From: Thalassospira australica
GTDB lineage: Bacteria; Pseudomonadota; Alphaproteobacteria; Rhodospirillales; Thalassospiraceae
DNA length: 64,000 nt
Assembly (NCBI RefSeq): GCF_000763295.1
Contig: NZ_JRJE01000006.1
Location: forward strand, 124,001 to 188,000
Direction: 5' to 3'
Made by a program: the position numbers and the translations under genes. The notes below the pieces were generated by a model that made no database searches, was not told where the DNA came from, and saw only the letters and a program-made list of their open reading frames with translations. Positions 44,184-53,870 of this stretch are shown here, in pieces; within the stretch, counting starts at the first letter, position 1; every line of letters starts with the position of its first letter.

Positions 44184-44343
44184 GGAGTCACCTCTGGGGC
44201 GACCTTTGGTGGAGAGGGTTTATTGGATCGGGGGTGGTGAGTCAAGCGCAATCGGGCGCAAAAGCGCATCATTCTGCGCTTTCTGAGTCAATTTCCCTGC
44301 AATCGGCGATTCACCTGTTTGATGACTTCATCCAACCGGTTGT

Positions 44344-45213
44344 TTAAGCGTCTGAAACATCCGGATTAATCGCGTGATTGTCAATTAACCGGGCCTTGCC
44401 AAGGCGGGCCGCAACGAAGATTCGCGCCGGTTTTTCCACCTTGTCACTAATCAGCTCAAGAGTTTGCGCATCACGGACTTCAAGGTAGTCAATCGGATCA
44501 AACCCGGCCGACAGGATATCTTCGCGTCCCTTGGCCAGAAGCGGACCAAGTTCGGTGCCCTTTACAGCTTCAGCGGTAATGCTGCCAAGCACCCGATTGA
44601 GGGTCGGGGCAATGGCGCGTTCGGATGTGGTCAGATAGCGATTGCGCGATGACATTGCCAAGCCATCTGCCTCGCGCTGGATTTTCGCGCCGATGATTTT
44701 AACCGGAATATTGAGATCCGCGCTGAACCGGCGGATAACCATCAGTTGCTGGTAATCCTTTTGCCCGAAAATCGCGCAATCAGGCATGGCTTGCAGCAGC
44801 AGTTTGGTAACAACCTGGGCAACCCCGTCAAAATGACCGGGCCGGGCTGCACCGCATAGCACATTGGTCATTGCCCCATCGACGGCGACCTTGGTGGCAA
44901 AGCCATCCGGATACATTTCATCGACTGATGGCGCAAAGCACAGTTCAACGCCGGCTTCGTCAAGCAGCTTCTGATCGGTGGGCAGGGTGCGGGGATATGC
45001 GCTGAAATCTTCGTTTGGACCGAACTGGGTCGGATTGACAAAGATTGATACGATGACCCGGTCGGCATGTTCACGGGCAAGTTTGGTCAGGCTGACATGG
45101 CCGTCATGGAGGGCGCCCATGGTCGGCACCAGCGCAATACGCAGGCCTTTGGCGCGCCAGTCGGCAACAGCCGCACGCAAATCTGCGACAGTGTGAACAG
45201 TCGTAAGGGACAT
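44344..45213 (-). CDS. panC: Pantothenate synthetase
   Basis: A 289-residue enzyme joining pantoate and beta-alanine with ATP in coenzyme A synthesis. VPTMGALHDGHVSL carries the nucleotide-binding HxGH, FGQKDYQQL the KDYQQ motif, and AMSSRNRYL the KMSKS equivalent. It follows panB by 61 bp. Confidence 0.97.
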   Translation of the reverse strand: MSLTTVHTVADLRAAVADWRAKGLRIALVPTMGALHDGHVSLTKLAREHADRVIVSIFVNPTQFGPNEDFSAYPRTLPTDQKLLDEAGVELCFAPSVDEMYPDGFATKVAVDGAMTNVLCGAARPGHFDGVAQVVTKLLLQAMPDCAIFGQKDYQQLMVIRRFSADLNIPVKIIGAKIQREADGLAMSSRNRYLTTSERAIAPTLNRVLGSITAEAVKGTELGPLLAKGREDILSAGFDPIDYLEVRDAQTLELISDKVEKPARIFVAARLGKARLIDNHAINPDVSDA

Positions 45214-45274
45214 TTTGATCGTCGTATCGAATGTTGCAGGAAATGAGTGCGATCTGGTCTAAACGCAGCAGACT

Positions 45275-46120
45275 TTAGACCGCGCGCAACTTACCTTTTT
45301 TCGGAACACCAAAGCAATGTTCATCCGTCGGGAACTGACGGGTGCGCACTTCGTCGGCATATTGGCCGACCGCTTCGGAAACAGCATCGCCAAGATTGGC
45401 GTAGCGTTTGACGAATTTTGGTGTGAAGTCGGAAAACAGGCCAAGGATGTCTTCGGTCACCAGCACCTGACCATCACAGGCGACGGATGCGCCAATTCCA
45501 ATGGTCGGGATATCAATGGACTCGGTAATGCGGCGCGCGACCGCCTCGACCGTGCCTTCGACCACGACTGAAAAGGCACCTGCCTTGGCAACGGCAATGG
45601 CGTCATTGAGGACTTTTTCAGCACTTTCTTCGCCGCGTCCCTGGCTTTTGAAGCCGCCCATGGTGTTGACCTGTTGGGGCATCAGGCCGATATGGGCCAT
45701 GACAGGTACGCCGCGCATGGTCAGAAATTCAATGGTTTCGGCAAGCTCTGCACCGCCTTCAAGCTTAACAGCGGCACAGCCGGTTTCAGCAAGAATATGG
45801 GATGCTGTACGGAATGCCTGTTCCTTGGATTCCTGATAGCTGCCAAACGGCAGATCAACAACAACGCAGGCGTTCTTTGATCCGCGCATGACGGCCTTGC
45901 CATGGTTGACCATCATATCGACAGTCACCGCAAGCGTGCTTTCCATGCCATAGACAACCATGCCCAGTGAATCGCCGACCAGAAGAAGGTCGCAATGCTC
46001 ATCCAGACGTTGGGCCATCGGTGCAGTATAAGCCGTCAGGCAGACAATGGGTTCATTGCCCTTGCGGGCACGAAGCTCAGGGACGGAAGTCCGCCCCAAC
46101 TTTTTTGTGGTGGCACTCAT
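45275..46120 (-). CDS. panB: Ketopantoate hydroxymethyltransferase
   Basis: A 281-residue TIM-barrel enzyme that transfers a hydroxymethyl group from methylene-tetrahydrofolate to 2-oxoisovalerate. [23 protein letters not shown] and [14 protein letters not shown] are the signatures. GGGGGAG eight bases before ATG 46120 sets the start; the frame is open to 46159. First gene of panBC, just upstream of panC. Confidence 0.97.
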   Translation of the reverse strand: MSATTKKLGRTSVPELRARKGNEPIVCLTAYTAPMAQRLDEHCDLLLVGDSLGMVVYGMESTLAVTVDMMVNHGKAVMRGSKNACVVVDLPFGSYQESKEQAFRTASHILAETGCAAVKLEGGAELAETIEFLTMRGVPVMAHIGLMPQQVNTMGGFKSQGRGEESAEKVLNDAIAVAKAGAFSVVVEGTVEAVARRITESIDIPTIGIGASVACDGQVLVTEDILGLFSDFTPKFVKRYANLGDAVSEAVGQYADEVRTRQFPTDEHCFGVPKKGKLRAV

Positions 46121-46332
46121 GACGTTTCTCCCCCGGATGAACCGGATATAACTGCCCAATCTCTGCCGGGCGTGTGACCATGTTTACAATATCATGACCA
46201 TTTTCGGGAAACATTTTTTGCAATCGCGAAATAAGCAATTCGGGCAATGCCGCCGAATTTGTGCGGTTTCAAGTGTTTGGCTTGAACGATTGTCGAGGCT
46301 GACGGAGACGGCTGTGCAGATGCACAACGCAA

Positions 46333-47031
46333 TCATAAACCTTCGGCAAGGTCTTCAAGCATATCAAGACCGACCGCTTCAATGTGGCGGTTGTCCTTGA
46401 GTGTAATCGTTGATTCCTTACGCAGTTGCGTCAGGGTTCGTGACACGGTTTCAATCGTCAGGCCAAGATAATCGGCAATGTCAGACCGGCTCATCGGCAC
46501 ATTGATGGTATCGGTGCTTTCGCCGCGATGTTCCTGACGGCGGGCCAGCATCAGAAGGAAGGATGCGACCTTTTCCTTGGCAGTCTTGCGCCCAAGCAGA
46601 AGCATCTGATCCTGTGCGGCAGCCAGTTCGTCAACCGCCATGCCAAGCATGCGTTTTTCCAGGTGGGGAAACGTATCAAACAGCTTTTCAAGCTTCTGGC
46701 GCGGGAACCGGCAGGCGCTGACGGGTTCAATCGCCTCGGCCGTGTAGCTGTAATTGGTATTAAGCGCCAGTCCCAGAAAATCGCCGGCAAACAGGAAACC
46801 GGTAATCTGACGGCGACCATCGCCAAGCAGTTTGTAAAGCTTTACGGAACCGGAGGTGACGTTAAAAACGTAGTCGGCGTCTTCGGCTTCGTGGAAAATG
46901 GTGCTGTGCGGGTCATAGTTGGCAAGAGTCAGCAATTTGCGCAGTTGATCATGTTCGTCGCCATGCAACGCCGAGCAAAAAGTTAAGTCCTTGATAGAAC
47001 AGGCTTCGCAAAGTTGGGGGCGGACGGCCAT
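46333..47031 (-). CDS. fnrL: FnrL-like oxygen-sensing Crp/Fnr regulator
   Basis: A 232-residue Crp/Fnr regulator with the FNR cluster ligands: Cys 8, 11 and 19 at the N-terminus (LCEACSIKDLTFC) and a fourth at 107 (SACRF). A [4Fe-4S] cluster there would sense oxygen. The cyclic-nucleotide-like sensor domain is followed by the dimer helix and the helix-turn-helix SRSDIADYLGLTIETVSRTL, whose E..SR contacts the TTGAT half-site. It lies downstream of the ccoGHIS genes whose promoters hold matching sites. ATG 47031 begins the family-like part; the frame is open to 47076. Confidence 0.92.
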   Translation of the reverse strand: MAVRPQLCEACSIKDLTFCSALHGDEHDQLRKLLTLANYDPHSTIFHEAEDADYVFNVTSGSVKLYKLLGDGRRQITGFLFAGDFLGLALNTNYSYTAEAIEPVSACRFPRQKLEKLFDTFPHLEKRMLGMAVDELAAAQDQMLLLGRKTAKEKVASFLLMLARRQEHRGESTDTINVPMSRSDIADYLGLTIETVSRTLTQLRKESTITLKDNRHIEAVGLDMLEDLAEGL

Positions 47032-47111
47032 CACAGACTCCGATGCTGGTGATCTGGCTGGGAAAGTAGGTTGCAAATCTATCTGATGAGGAGGGGCCGT
47101 TTCAAGCTATT

Positions 47112-47300
47112 CTAACTATCGTTCGGATCGATGCGCTTTGACTTTTCGGGAGTCTTGGTATCGTCATCATCAAAAAGAATGCGATTGGCCGCACCTTCCA
47201 TGTCATCGAACTGGCCCGAACGCAACGACCACAGGAACGCACCAAGGCCAAGAAGCCCCAAAAACAGGGCAATAGGGATCAGGAGAAGAAGGTTGCTCAT
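47112..47300 (-). CDS. ccoS: cbb3 oxidase assembly protein CcoS
   Basis: A 62-residue single-pass membrane protein. One helix (about 2-24, LLLLIPIALFLGLLGLGAFLW) is followed by the CcoS signature WSLRSGQFDDMEGAANRILFDDD. CcoS is needed for cofactor insertion into cbb3 oxidase. It starts four bases after the ccoI stop, so is coupled to it. Confidence 0.9.
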   Translation of the reverse strand: MSNLLLLIPIALFLGLLGLGAFLWSLRSGQFDDMEGAANRILFDDDDTKTPEKSKRIDPNDS

Positions 47301-47304
47301 GGCA

Positions 47305-49728
47305 TCATGTCCCTGCCTGTTGCGACATCCGGGCGGCTGGTTTGATGTCTGCTGTGTCTGGTTTGCCTGATCTGGCGTGCAGACGCAAGGCATTGGCAAT
47401 TACGATCAATGAAGATGATGACATGGCAATTGCCGCAATCAGCGGGGTGACAAAGCCCGAAACGGCAAGTGGAATCGTTATGACATTATAGGCAAAGGAC
47501 AGTGCGAAGTTTTGCCGGACAAGCCGGTCTGCCTTGCGCGCAACATCAATCGCTTCGATCACAGCGCCAAGCTTGTCTCCCTGAAACACAATATCCGCCG
47601 CGTTCTGCGAAATTTCAGCCGCCGTTGCCGGGGACATGGATGCGTGGGCCGCAGCAAGGGCAGGTGCATCATTGATGCCATCACCGACCATAAGATCATA
47701 ATTTCCAGCGTCTGCACGGGTTTGGATATGGGCGGCCTTTTGGGTTGGCGACATCTGTGCCTGCCAGTCTGCAATGCCAAGCGTTTCGGCCAGTTGACGC
47801 ACCGTTGTTTCGCGGTCGCCTGACAGAAGTGTCATCTCAAATCCACGTGTGCGCAGGTTATCAACCACGTCAGATGCATCACTGCGTAGGCTGTCGCGAA
47901 AGACGAAACGTGTTGCGGCCACGCCCGGTTCAGAAAGCCACAGTTCCGGGCCGCTGACATCTGAGGGCAGATCGGCGTTCTCAGCAATATTGCAAAAGGC
48001 GCGACTGCCAAGACGGATCGGACCAACCGGGCCTCGTGCCATCAACCCAAGACCGGGCTGTTCGGTCACATTTGCATGGGGGGCGACATTTCCGGCTGCT
48101 CGGACCAATGCACGGGACAGGGGATGGTTGCTGTTTGCGGCAATTTCGCCCGCAAGGGTCAGCTTTTCCAGGGGCGGTTGGTTGACCAGTTCCGGTTTTC
48201 CTGTGGTCAGCGTGCCGGTTTTATCAAAGATGACGCCGGTTATTTTTGTCAAACGTTCAAGGGCTGTGGCCGATTTCACAAGAATGCCCGCACGCAGCAA
48301 ACGCCCGGTCGCGATCACTTGCACGACCGGCACGGCCAATGCCAGGGCACAGGGGCAGGTGATGATCAAAACGGCGATGGCATTCATCAATGCATCCTGC
48401 CAGCCAATTCCGCCAACCAACCACCAGCCAAAAAAGGTCAGAAGCGACAGACTGTGGACAATCGGGGCATATCCCTTTGCCACGCGATCAGCAACAGCGA
48501 CATATTTGGCGCGCCCCTGTTCGGCATTTTCCATCAGCCGGACAATCTCAGACAGCAGCGTGTTGCCGCCAGTCGCAGTGACTTCGATGCGCAGCGGGGC
48601 CGATATATTGGTGGTTCCGGCAAAGACGGTGGCACCGGGGCGTGTCAGGACCGGGATGCTTTCGCCGGTAATGATGCTGGTGTCGATATCAGATTGGCCG
48701 TCAATGACCTTGCCATCAATGCCGATACGTTCGCCTGCCGCGGCCAGAACGATCATGCCCGGTTTGGCTTTTTGTGGGGCAATCAGGCGGCGTGTGCCAT
48801 CCGTGTCAATGACCGTGATCGAACGGGCATTCAGCGACAAAAGATGTTCGGCGGCTGAGCGTGCCTGCCCGCGTGCCCGACCATCAAGATATCGTCCGAT
48901 GAGAAGAAAGAAGAGAAGCGTGATCGCACTATCGAAATAGGCATGCGGTTCGCCGCGAATGGTTTGGGCCAAACTCATGCCAAGGGCAAGAATAACCCCC
49001 AGACTGATCGGCACATCCATATTGACCCGGCGATTGCGAATGGCACCAAGGGCGGATCGATAAAACGGCATTCCGGCATAGGCGGCAGCAGGAAGGGCGA
49101 TCAGGGCGGAAATCCAGTGAAACAGATCGCGGGTTGCCCCGCCCATGCCCTGAAAATACCCGGCCCAGACCGACACCGACAGCAACATCACGTTGCCTGC
49201 CGCAAAGCCGGAAACCGCCAGACAGCGCAGCAATTCCTTGTTGCGCGAAACAGTCGCCTGTTCAAGGGCGGCCGGATCAAACGGGATCAGGCGGTAGCCC
49301 ATTTGCATCACCGGGCGGATGATGTCTTCGATATCAGAAACATGCCCCTGCCAGCTTAGGCGCAGACGTCGCGTCGTCATGTTGACGCGCGCCTGCAACA
49401 CAGCCGGGTTTCGCTGCAACAGGGTTTCGATCAACCAGACACAGGCGGCACAATGGATGCCATCGACCATCAAATGCAGATGGTGATGACCTTCGTCATC
49501 CGTGCTGGCAAGTTCGGTGAAATCGAAACTGGCGATTTCATCTTCATCTGGCCGCAGGGCGCGGACTTTTGGATCAATCGCCCGTCGATTGTAATAGGAA
49601 CTCAGTCCAAGTTGGCCCAGAAGTTCATATGCGCCTGCACATCCGGCACAGCAAAAATCCGGTGCTGCGGGTGACACGGCAGTCACCGGCTCGCCGCAAT
49701 GGCGGCATGACGGCACGGCGTGGGTCAT
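47305..49728 (-). CDS. ccoI: Copper-translocating P-type ATPase for cbb3 oxidase (CcoI/FixI)
   Basis: An 807-residue P1B ATPase. The N-terminus has a Cys-rich HCGEPV...FCCAGC motif and a metal-binding GIHCAACVWLIE, then membrane helices, the actuator TGESIPV, the intramembrane CPC (TCPCALALAVP), the phosphorylated DKTGTLT, and GDGINDAP. FixI/CcoI exports copper to the periplasm for the oxidase CuB centre. It overlaps ccoH by four bases. Confidence 0.96.
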   Translation of the reverse strand: MTHAVPSCRHCGEPVTAVSPAAPDFCCAGCAGAYELLGQLGLSSYYNRRAIDPKVRALRPDEDEIASFDFTELASTDDEGHHHLHLMVDGIHCAACVWLIETLLQRNPAVLQARVNMTTRRLRLSWQGHVSDIEDIIRPVMQMGYRLIPFDPAALEQATVSRNKELLRCLAVSGFAAGNVMLLSVSVWAGYFQGMGGATRDLFHWISALIALPAAAYAGMPFYRSALGAIRNRRVNMDVPISLGVILALGMSLAQTIRGEPHAYFDSAITLLFFLLIGRYLDGRARGQARSAAEHLLSLNARSITVIDTDGTRRLIAPQKAKPGMIVLAAAGERIGIDGKVIDGQSDIDTSIITGESIPVLTRPGATVFAGTTNISAPLRIEVTATGGNTLLSEIVRLMENAEQGRAKYVAVADRVAKGYAPIVHSLSLLTFFGWWLVGGIGWQDALMNAIAVLIITCPCALALAVPVVQVIATGRLLRAGILVKSATALERLTKITGVIFDKTGTLTTGKPELVNQPPLEKLTLAGEIAANSNHPLSRALVRAAGNVAPHANVTEQPGLGLMARGPVGPIRLGSRAFCNIAENADLPSDVSGPELWLSEPGVAATRFVFRDSLRSDASDVVDNLRTRGFEMTLLSGDRETTVRQLAETLGIADWQAQMSPTQKAAHIQTRADAGNYDLMVGDGINDAPALAAAHASMSPATAAEISQNAADIVFQGDKLGAVIEAIDVARKADRLVRQNFALSFAYNVITIPLAVSGFVTPLIAAIAMSSSSLIVIANALRLHARSGKPDTADIKPAARMSQQAGT

Positions 49729-50243
49729 GGGTTAACGACAACGCTTTCGACGGTTTGGTAATCATCGCCCATGGCATGCGCAATGGTGCGCAACTGCCAG
49801 CGTCCGTAAACCGGAAAGGCGGCACTGGCACGGTATTCGCCCGGTGCGATTTCGGCCATCGGCACGGTAACATCGAGATCATCGCGATCCGAACGTGCCA
49901 TCATGACCGACATTTTCGCCCCCGTGATGGGGTTTGAATCCTTGTCGCGAAACAGCACAGTGATCGTGGCATTTTGATCAATGACACCGTTGACGGTGAT
50001 CTTGCTGCGCCAGCCAAGTTCTGCCTGACGGGCAGCACCGGAAATGGCAGCGTTGTAATTGTTGCCCTCTTCAAAGGCGTGTTTGGTGACAAGGCCATTC
50101 CAACTGGTCATGGAAAAGGTGATCAGCGAAATATTGGCAATCAACATGATGGCAAAGCCACCGACAAAGTACCACGGAATCCAGCGGTCCGATTTACGCG
50201 GACCATTCTGATCGGAGGTAGAGGATGTCATATGCATTGCCAT
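49725..50243 (-). CDS. ccoH: cbb3 oxidase accessory protein CcoH/FixH
   Basis: A 172-residue FixH-family protein: one membrane helix (about 24-46), then a periplasmic beta-rich FixH domain with the HAFEEGNNYN motif and a conserved GEYRASA. CcoH stabilises the oxidase and helps its copper assembly. AGGAG six bases before ATG 50243 fixes the start. Its last bases overlap the ccoI start (ATGA). Confidence 0.93.
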   Translation of the reverse strand: MAMHMTSSTSDQNGPRKSDRWIPWYFVGGFAIMLIANISLITFSMTSWNGLVTKHAFEEGNNYNAAISGAARQAELGWRSKITVNGVIDQNATITVLFRDKDSNPITGAKMSVMMARSDRDDLDVTVPMAEIAPGEYRASAAFPVYGRWQLRTIAHAMGDDYQTVESVVVNP

Positions 50244-50275
50244 AACTTGTCTCCTGAACTGAAACGCCTGTGCGA

Positions 50276-51763
50276 TCAGCGGTCGTTTTCGGGACCGGCG
50301 AACACTGTATCATAAGTTTCGGTATTGCCGGTTTCCTGGTCGGTTATCGTGAATTCGAACGCGGTCGATGCGCCGTCGAGTGATCCCGGGTTTGCTGCAA
50401 CGAAAACCCGGAAACTTCCAACCCGGTCCGGGGCGACATCCAGATTAAACGTCCCGTCCTGATTGGGCGTTTGACCGATAACCTGAAAATCCGTCAATTC
50501 AAGGCCGTCAATTGACAGGGTATAGGTCTTTTCAGCCTGTTCCTTGTTGAGCACCTTAAGGGTATAGCCGTTTCGAACGTCGCCATCTGAAAGTGCGACA
50601 AACAGCGGGTTGCGGTCGCGCAGGACATTGAGCTCCAGCACCGAACGGTTGGCCAAGCCAAACATCATAACCGCTGCCACCAGCATCAGGATGATGGTGT
50701 AAAAAATGGTGCGCGGTCGGATGATCCGCACATGGGTTGCCTTGCCCTGTGAACGAAGCTGACTGTTCTGGACCGAGTCAAATCGTACCAGATCACGCGG
50801 GAAGCTGACCTTGTCCATCATCTCGTTGCAGGCATCGATGCACAGACCACAGCCAATACATTCCATTTGCAGGCCATCGCGGATATCAATCCCGGTCGGA
50901 CAGACATTCACGCAAGCCTGACAATCAATACAGTGGCCGACTTCGGGAACTTCGCCACGTTGCAGGTTCTTGCGTTTGATCGGCCCACGTGGTTCGCCGC
51001 GCCAGCCTTCATAGGTGACGATCATGCTTTCATCATCAAGCATGGCCGACTGAAAACGCGGCCAGGGGCACATATAGGTGCAAACCTGTTCACGGGCCCA
51101 GCCCGCCAGCAAGTAGGTGGAGCCGGTCAGAAACGCGATGGTGACATAAGTGCCAAAGGTTGCATTGGCAGTGAAAATATCGACCATTACTGTCGGTGCA
51201 TCATGGAAGTACAGAACAAACGCCCCGCCAGTCGCCATTGAAATGGCAACCCAGGCCAGATGGGTCGCCCCGATCTTCCAGACTTTTTCAAGCGTCCATT
51301 TGGATTTGTCAAGCCGCACGCGTGCGTTGCGGTCCCCCTGAATATGACGTTCGACCAGCATGAAAAGGTCGGTCCAAACTGTTTGCGGACAGCCATATCC
51401 ACACCAGATGCGCCCAAACAGCGAGGTCGCCAAAAACAGGCCAATGGCGGCCATGATCAGGATGCCGGTGATATAATAGACTTCCTGGGGCCAGATTTCG
51501 ATAAAGAAGAAATAAGCCCGGCCCAGATCCATATCAATCAACACGGCCTGATCCGGTGCAGATGGACCACGGTCCCAGCGCAGCCACGGGACAACCCAGT
51601 AGATGCCCAGAAGCGCAATCAGTGCAAACCACTTCAGGTTCCGAAAGCGCCCGGAAACGCGTTTGGGATAAACTTTGTCGCGTTTTTTATACAGCGGCAC
51701 TTCGTCATACGAGCCGTCGGCAACAACGTTCGGATCGGCTTGCGGCAAATCGGACGGGACCAT
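50276..51763 (-). CDS. ccoG: cbb3 oxidase accessory iron-sulfur protein CcoG/FixG
   Basis: A 495-residue polytopic membrane protein with ferredoxin-type clusters. It has five membrane segments, CGYGCPQTVWTDLFM, CTYMCPWPRFQ and two 4Fe-4S motifs (CIDCQACVNVCP and CIGCGLCIDAC), then a C-terminal periplasmic beta domain. CcoG is a cupric reductase in oxidase assembly. First gene of ccoGHIS, preceded by an FNR-like site. Confidence 0.95.
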   Translation of the reverse strand: MVPSDLPQADPNVVADGSYDEVPLYKKRDKVYPKRVSGRFRNLKWFALIALLGIYWVVPWLRWDRGPSAPDQAVLIDMDLGRAYFFFIEIWPQEVYYITGILIMAAIGLFLATSLFGRIWCGYGCPQTVWTDLFMLVERHIQGDRNARVRLDKSKWTLEKVWKIGATHLAWVAISMATGGAFVLYFHDAPTVMVDIFTANATFGTYVTIAFLTGSTYLLAGWAREQVCTYMCPWPRFQSAMLDDESMIVTYEGWRGEPRGPIKRKNLQRGEVPEVGHCIDCQACVNVCPTGIDIRDGLQMECIGCGLCIDACNEMMDKVSFPRDLVRFDSVQNSQLRSQGKATHVRIIRPRTIFYTIILMLVAAVMMFGLANRSVLELNVLRDRNPLFVALSDGDVRNGYTLKVLNKEQAEKTYTLSIDGLELTDFQVIGQTPNQDGTFNLDVAPDRVGSFRVFVAANPGSLDGASTAFEFTITDQETGNTETYDTVFAGPENDR

Positions 51764-51938
51764 GTTCGCTACCTGTTTGTTGCTCTGAACCTGACGACTG
51801 CTCTCTATGCGGTGGGAACCGCCAGTCGTTTCGCAAGGTTCGGCTGTCAGGTACTTTTCATGTTCTGGCAGCTTTACAGAGCAGACTCTAATTATTCAAA
51901 TCTCAGATCGACAATACGAAAGGCCCATCAGGGCCACC

Positions 51939-51952
51939 ATGATACATGTCAA
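51939..51952 (-). promoter_or_regulatory. FNR-like box upstream of ccoG
   Basis: On the minus strand TTGAC-ATGT-ATCAT differs from the symmetric TTGAT-N4-ATCAA consensus at one outer base of each half. It is about 180 bp upstream of the ccoG start. A GGCCC/GGGCC hairpin lies just beside it at 51922-51935. Confidence 0.6.
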
Positions 51953-52007
51953 TTAAGCCGTCATATCATTAGGAAAAGTGACGGGAGCCGCCATGTGGTC
52001 GGCAGAA

Positions 52008-52046
52008 AACAGGAAAGGCCCGCGATTGGAAATTGCGGACCTTTCC
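52008..52046 (-). terminator. Terminator of the ccoNOQP operon
   Basis: GGAAAGG and CCGC pair with GCGG and CCTTTCC around one mismatch, and TGTTTTCT follows on the minus strand, 14 bases after the ccoP stop. Confidence 0.75.
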
Positions 52047-52059
52047 CTGATGTTCTGGT

Positions 52060-52932
52060 TTATTGACCGCCACCAAGGGAGTGGACATAAACCGTCAGCA
52101 TTTTGATGGTTTCTTCATCAAGGCGTCCACCCCATGCGGGCATGACACCGCGACGGGAATTCATGACCGATTCAGTGATGTTGGCTTTTGAACCGCCATA
52201 CAGCCAAATCGCATCGGTCAGGTTCGGGGCCCCGAGTTCCTGAACACCCTTGGCATTTTCGCCGTGGCAGGCGGCACAGTTTTCTTCGAAGACGACAGCA
52301 CCGCGATCGATTGCCTGCATGTCGGTTGCCCGATCAGAAAATGCCAGAACATATTCAACCACATCATTGATCTGATCACGTTCAAGCAATTCATCACGGC
52401 CAAATGCGGGCATGTCATTGAAACGGGTGTCTTCGTTGGCATCCCAACGAATGCCGACATGAAGCGTTTCATTGATGGCCTCAAGCGATCCACCCCACAG
52501 CCATGCATCATCCTGAAGCGACGGGAAGCCCGGATTGCCGGACCCGCCGGTGCCGTGACAAGGCGCGCAGTTATCTGCAAACACGGCTTTGCCACCTGCC
52601 ATGGAAAAGTTCAGAAGTTCGCTATCACTCACGATTTCCGGAAGTTCCAGGGCAGCCAGGCGTTCCATATATGGCGCACGTTCTGCAGTCACATTGTTCA
52701 TGGTTTCATGAAGCTCGGTACGGTTGGTCGTGCCAAACGTTCCCTTGAGATAATCGTTGGCAGTCGGCCAAGAGGGGTAAACCACCCAATAGCCAACCGA
52801 CCAAATGCAGGTGATCCAGAAGACATAGACCCACCAGGACGGCAGCGGGGTATTGAGTTCCTTGATGCCATCCCATTCGTGACCAGTGGTCTCGCGCCCG
52901 GATACTTGATCCTTCTCGACGTTTGTCGACAT
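52060..52932 (-). CDS. ccoP: cbb3 cytochrome oxidase subunit III (diheme cytochrome c)
   Basis: A 290-residue membrane-anchored diheme cytochrome c. One helix (about 33-53, with LPSWWVYVFWITCIW) is followed by two c-type heme sites: CAPCHG (about 121-126) and CAACHG (about 219-224), each with its downstream Met axial ligand region. It passes electrons to CcoO and CcoN. Last gene of ccoNOQP. Confidence 0.95.
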   Translation of the reverse strand: MSTNVEKDQVSGRETTGHEWDGIKELNTPLPSWWVYVFWITCIWSVGYWVVYPSWPTANDYLKGTFGTTNRTELHETMNNVTAERAPYMERLAALELPEIVSDSELLNFSMAGGKAVFADNCAPCHGTGGSGNPGFPSLQDDAWLWGGSLEAINETLHVGIRWDANEDTRFNDMPAFGRDELLERDQINDVVEYVLAFSDRATDMQAIDRGAVVFEENCAACHGENAKGVQELGAPNLTDAIWLYGGSKANITESVMNSRRGVMPAWGGRLDEETIKMLTVYVHSLGGGQ

Positions 52933-52947
52933 TGCTCTGTTCTCCCC

Positions 52948-53109
52948 TTAATCCTGATCCCGGAAGGGAATCTGGGCGTGTGATTCCATGTCCTTGTTGC
53001 GCTTTTTGCTGGGCCACATGACCCAGGCAATAATCGCGCCGAACAGCACCATCAGCCACAAACCCCACAGCGGGCGGAAAAAGTCAGCGAGTTGCGTAAA
53101 GATTTCCAT
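52948..53109 (-). CDS. ccoQ: cbb3 oxidase subunit CcoQ
   Basis: A 53-residue single-helix protein whose helix (about 14-32) contains the LWGLWLMVLFGAIIAWVMWP core typical of CcoQ/FixQ. A charged KKRNKDMES follows. CcoQ stabilises the CcoP interaction. AAGGGGGA about six bases before ATG 53109 and the 15- and 16-base gaps to its neighbours show it is an operon member. Confidence 0.93.
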   Translation of the reverse strand: MEIFTQLADFFRPLWGLWLMVLFGAIIAWVMWPSKKRNKDMESHAQIPFRDQD

Positions 53110-53125
53110 GACGATCCCCCTTGCG

Positions 53126-53857
53126 TTAACGCAGGTTCATCTGCGGGTTGTAGGTGGTAAAATCGACCATCCGACCTAACACTTGCAGATACGCAACCAA
53201 CGCATCCATTTCTGTCAGCTTTTGCGGATTGCCATCAAAATCACCTGTTGCCGCATTCGGGTAGCGTGCGAGGAAATCATCATCCCAAGCCGCATCCTCG
53301 CTGGCCTGCAGGTAAAGGTCGGCTTTGGCGGACGCGATCATCTCGTCGGTGTAGGGAACCCCAACCATCTTAAGGGTCTCAAGGTGGGCCTGGGCGTCAT
53401 CAAAATTCAAGTTGCGCTCCGCCAGGAACGGATAGCCCGGCATGATCGATTCCGGCACAACCGCACGTGGGTCAATCATGTGGGCGACATGCCAGTCATT
53501 GGAATATTTTCCCCCGACACGCGCCAGATCCGGACCGGTTCGTTTCGATCCCCACTGGAACGGATGGTCATACATTGATTCTGCAGCAAGGCTGTAATGG
53601 CCATACCGTTCAACCTCGTCACGGAAGGGACGAATTTGCTGAGAATGGCAGTTATAGCAGCCTTCGCGGAGATAGATGTTTCGGCCAGCCTGTTCGAGCG
53701 GGGAATACGGACGCACCCCTTCGACCTTCTCGATGGTTTGTTCCATCGTAAACAGCGGTACAATTTCGACGATACCGCCGATGATGATGGTCAGAAAAAT
53801 ACCAAGCACCAGAACAAAGACGTTCTTTTCAACAATATGGTGTTTCTTAAGAAGCAT
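53126..53857 (-). CDS. ccoO: cbb3 cytochrome oxidase subunit II (monoheme cytochrome c)
   Basis: A 243-residue membrane-anchored monoheme cytochrome c. One helix (about 12-35) is followed by the heme motif [12 protein letters not shown] and the downstream Met ligand in [13 protein letters not shown] 53857 has GGGGGA seven bases upstream; the frame is open to 53884. It receives electrons from CcoP. Confidence 0.96.
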   Translation of the reverse strand: MLLKKHHIVEKNVFVLVLGIFLTIIIGGIVEIVPLFTMEQTIEKVEGVRPYSPLEQAGRNIYLREGCYNCHSQQIRPFRDEVERYGHYSLAAESMYDHPFQWGSKRTGPDLARVGGKYSNDWHVAHMIDPRAVVPESIMPGYPFLAERNLNFDDAQAHLETLKMVGVPYTDEMIASAKADLYLQASEDAAWDDDFLARYPNAATGDFDGNPQKLTEMDALVAYLQVLGRMVDFTTYNPQMNLR

Positions 53858-53870
53858 ATCTCGTTCCCCC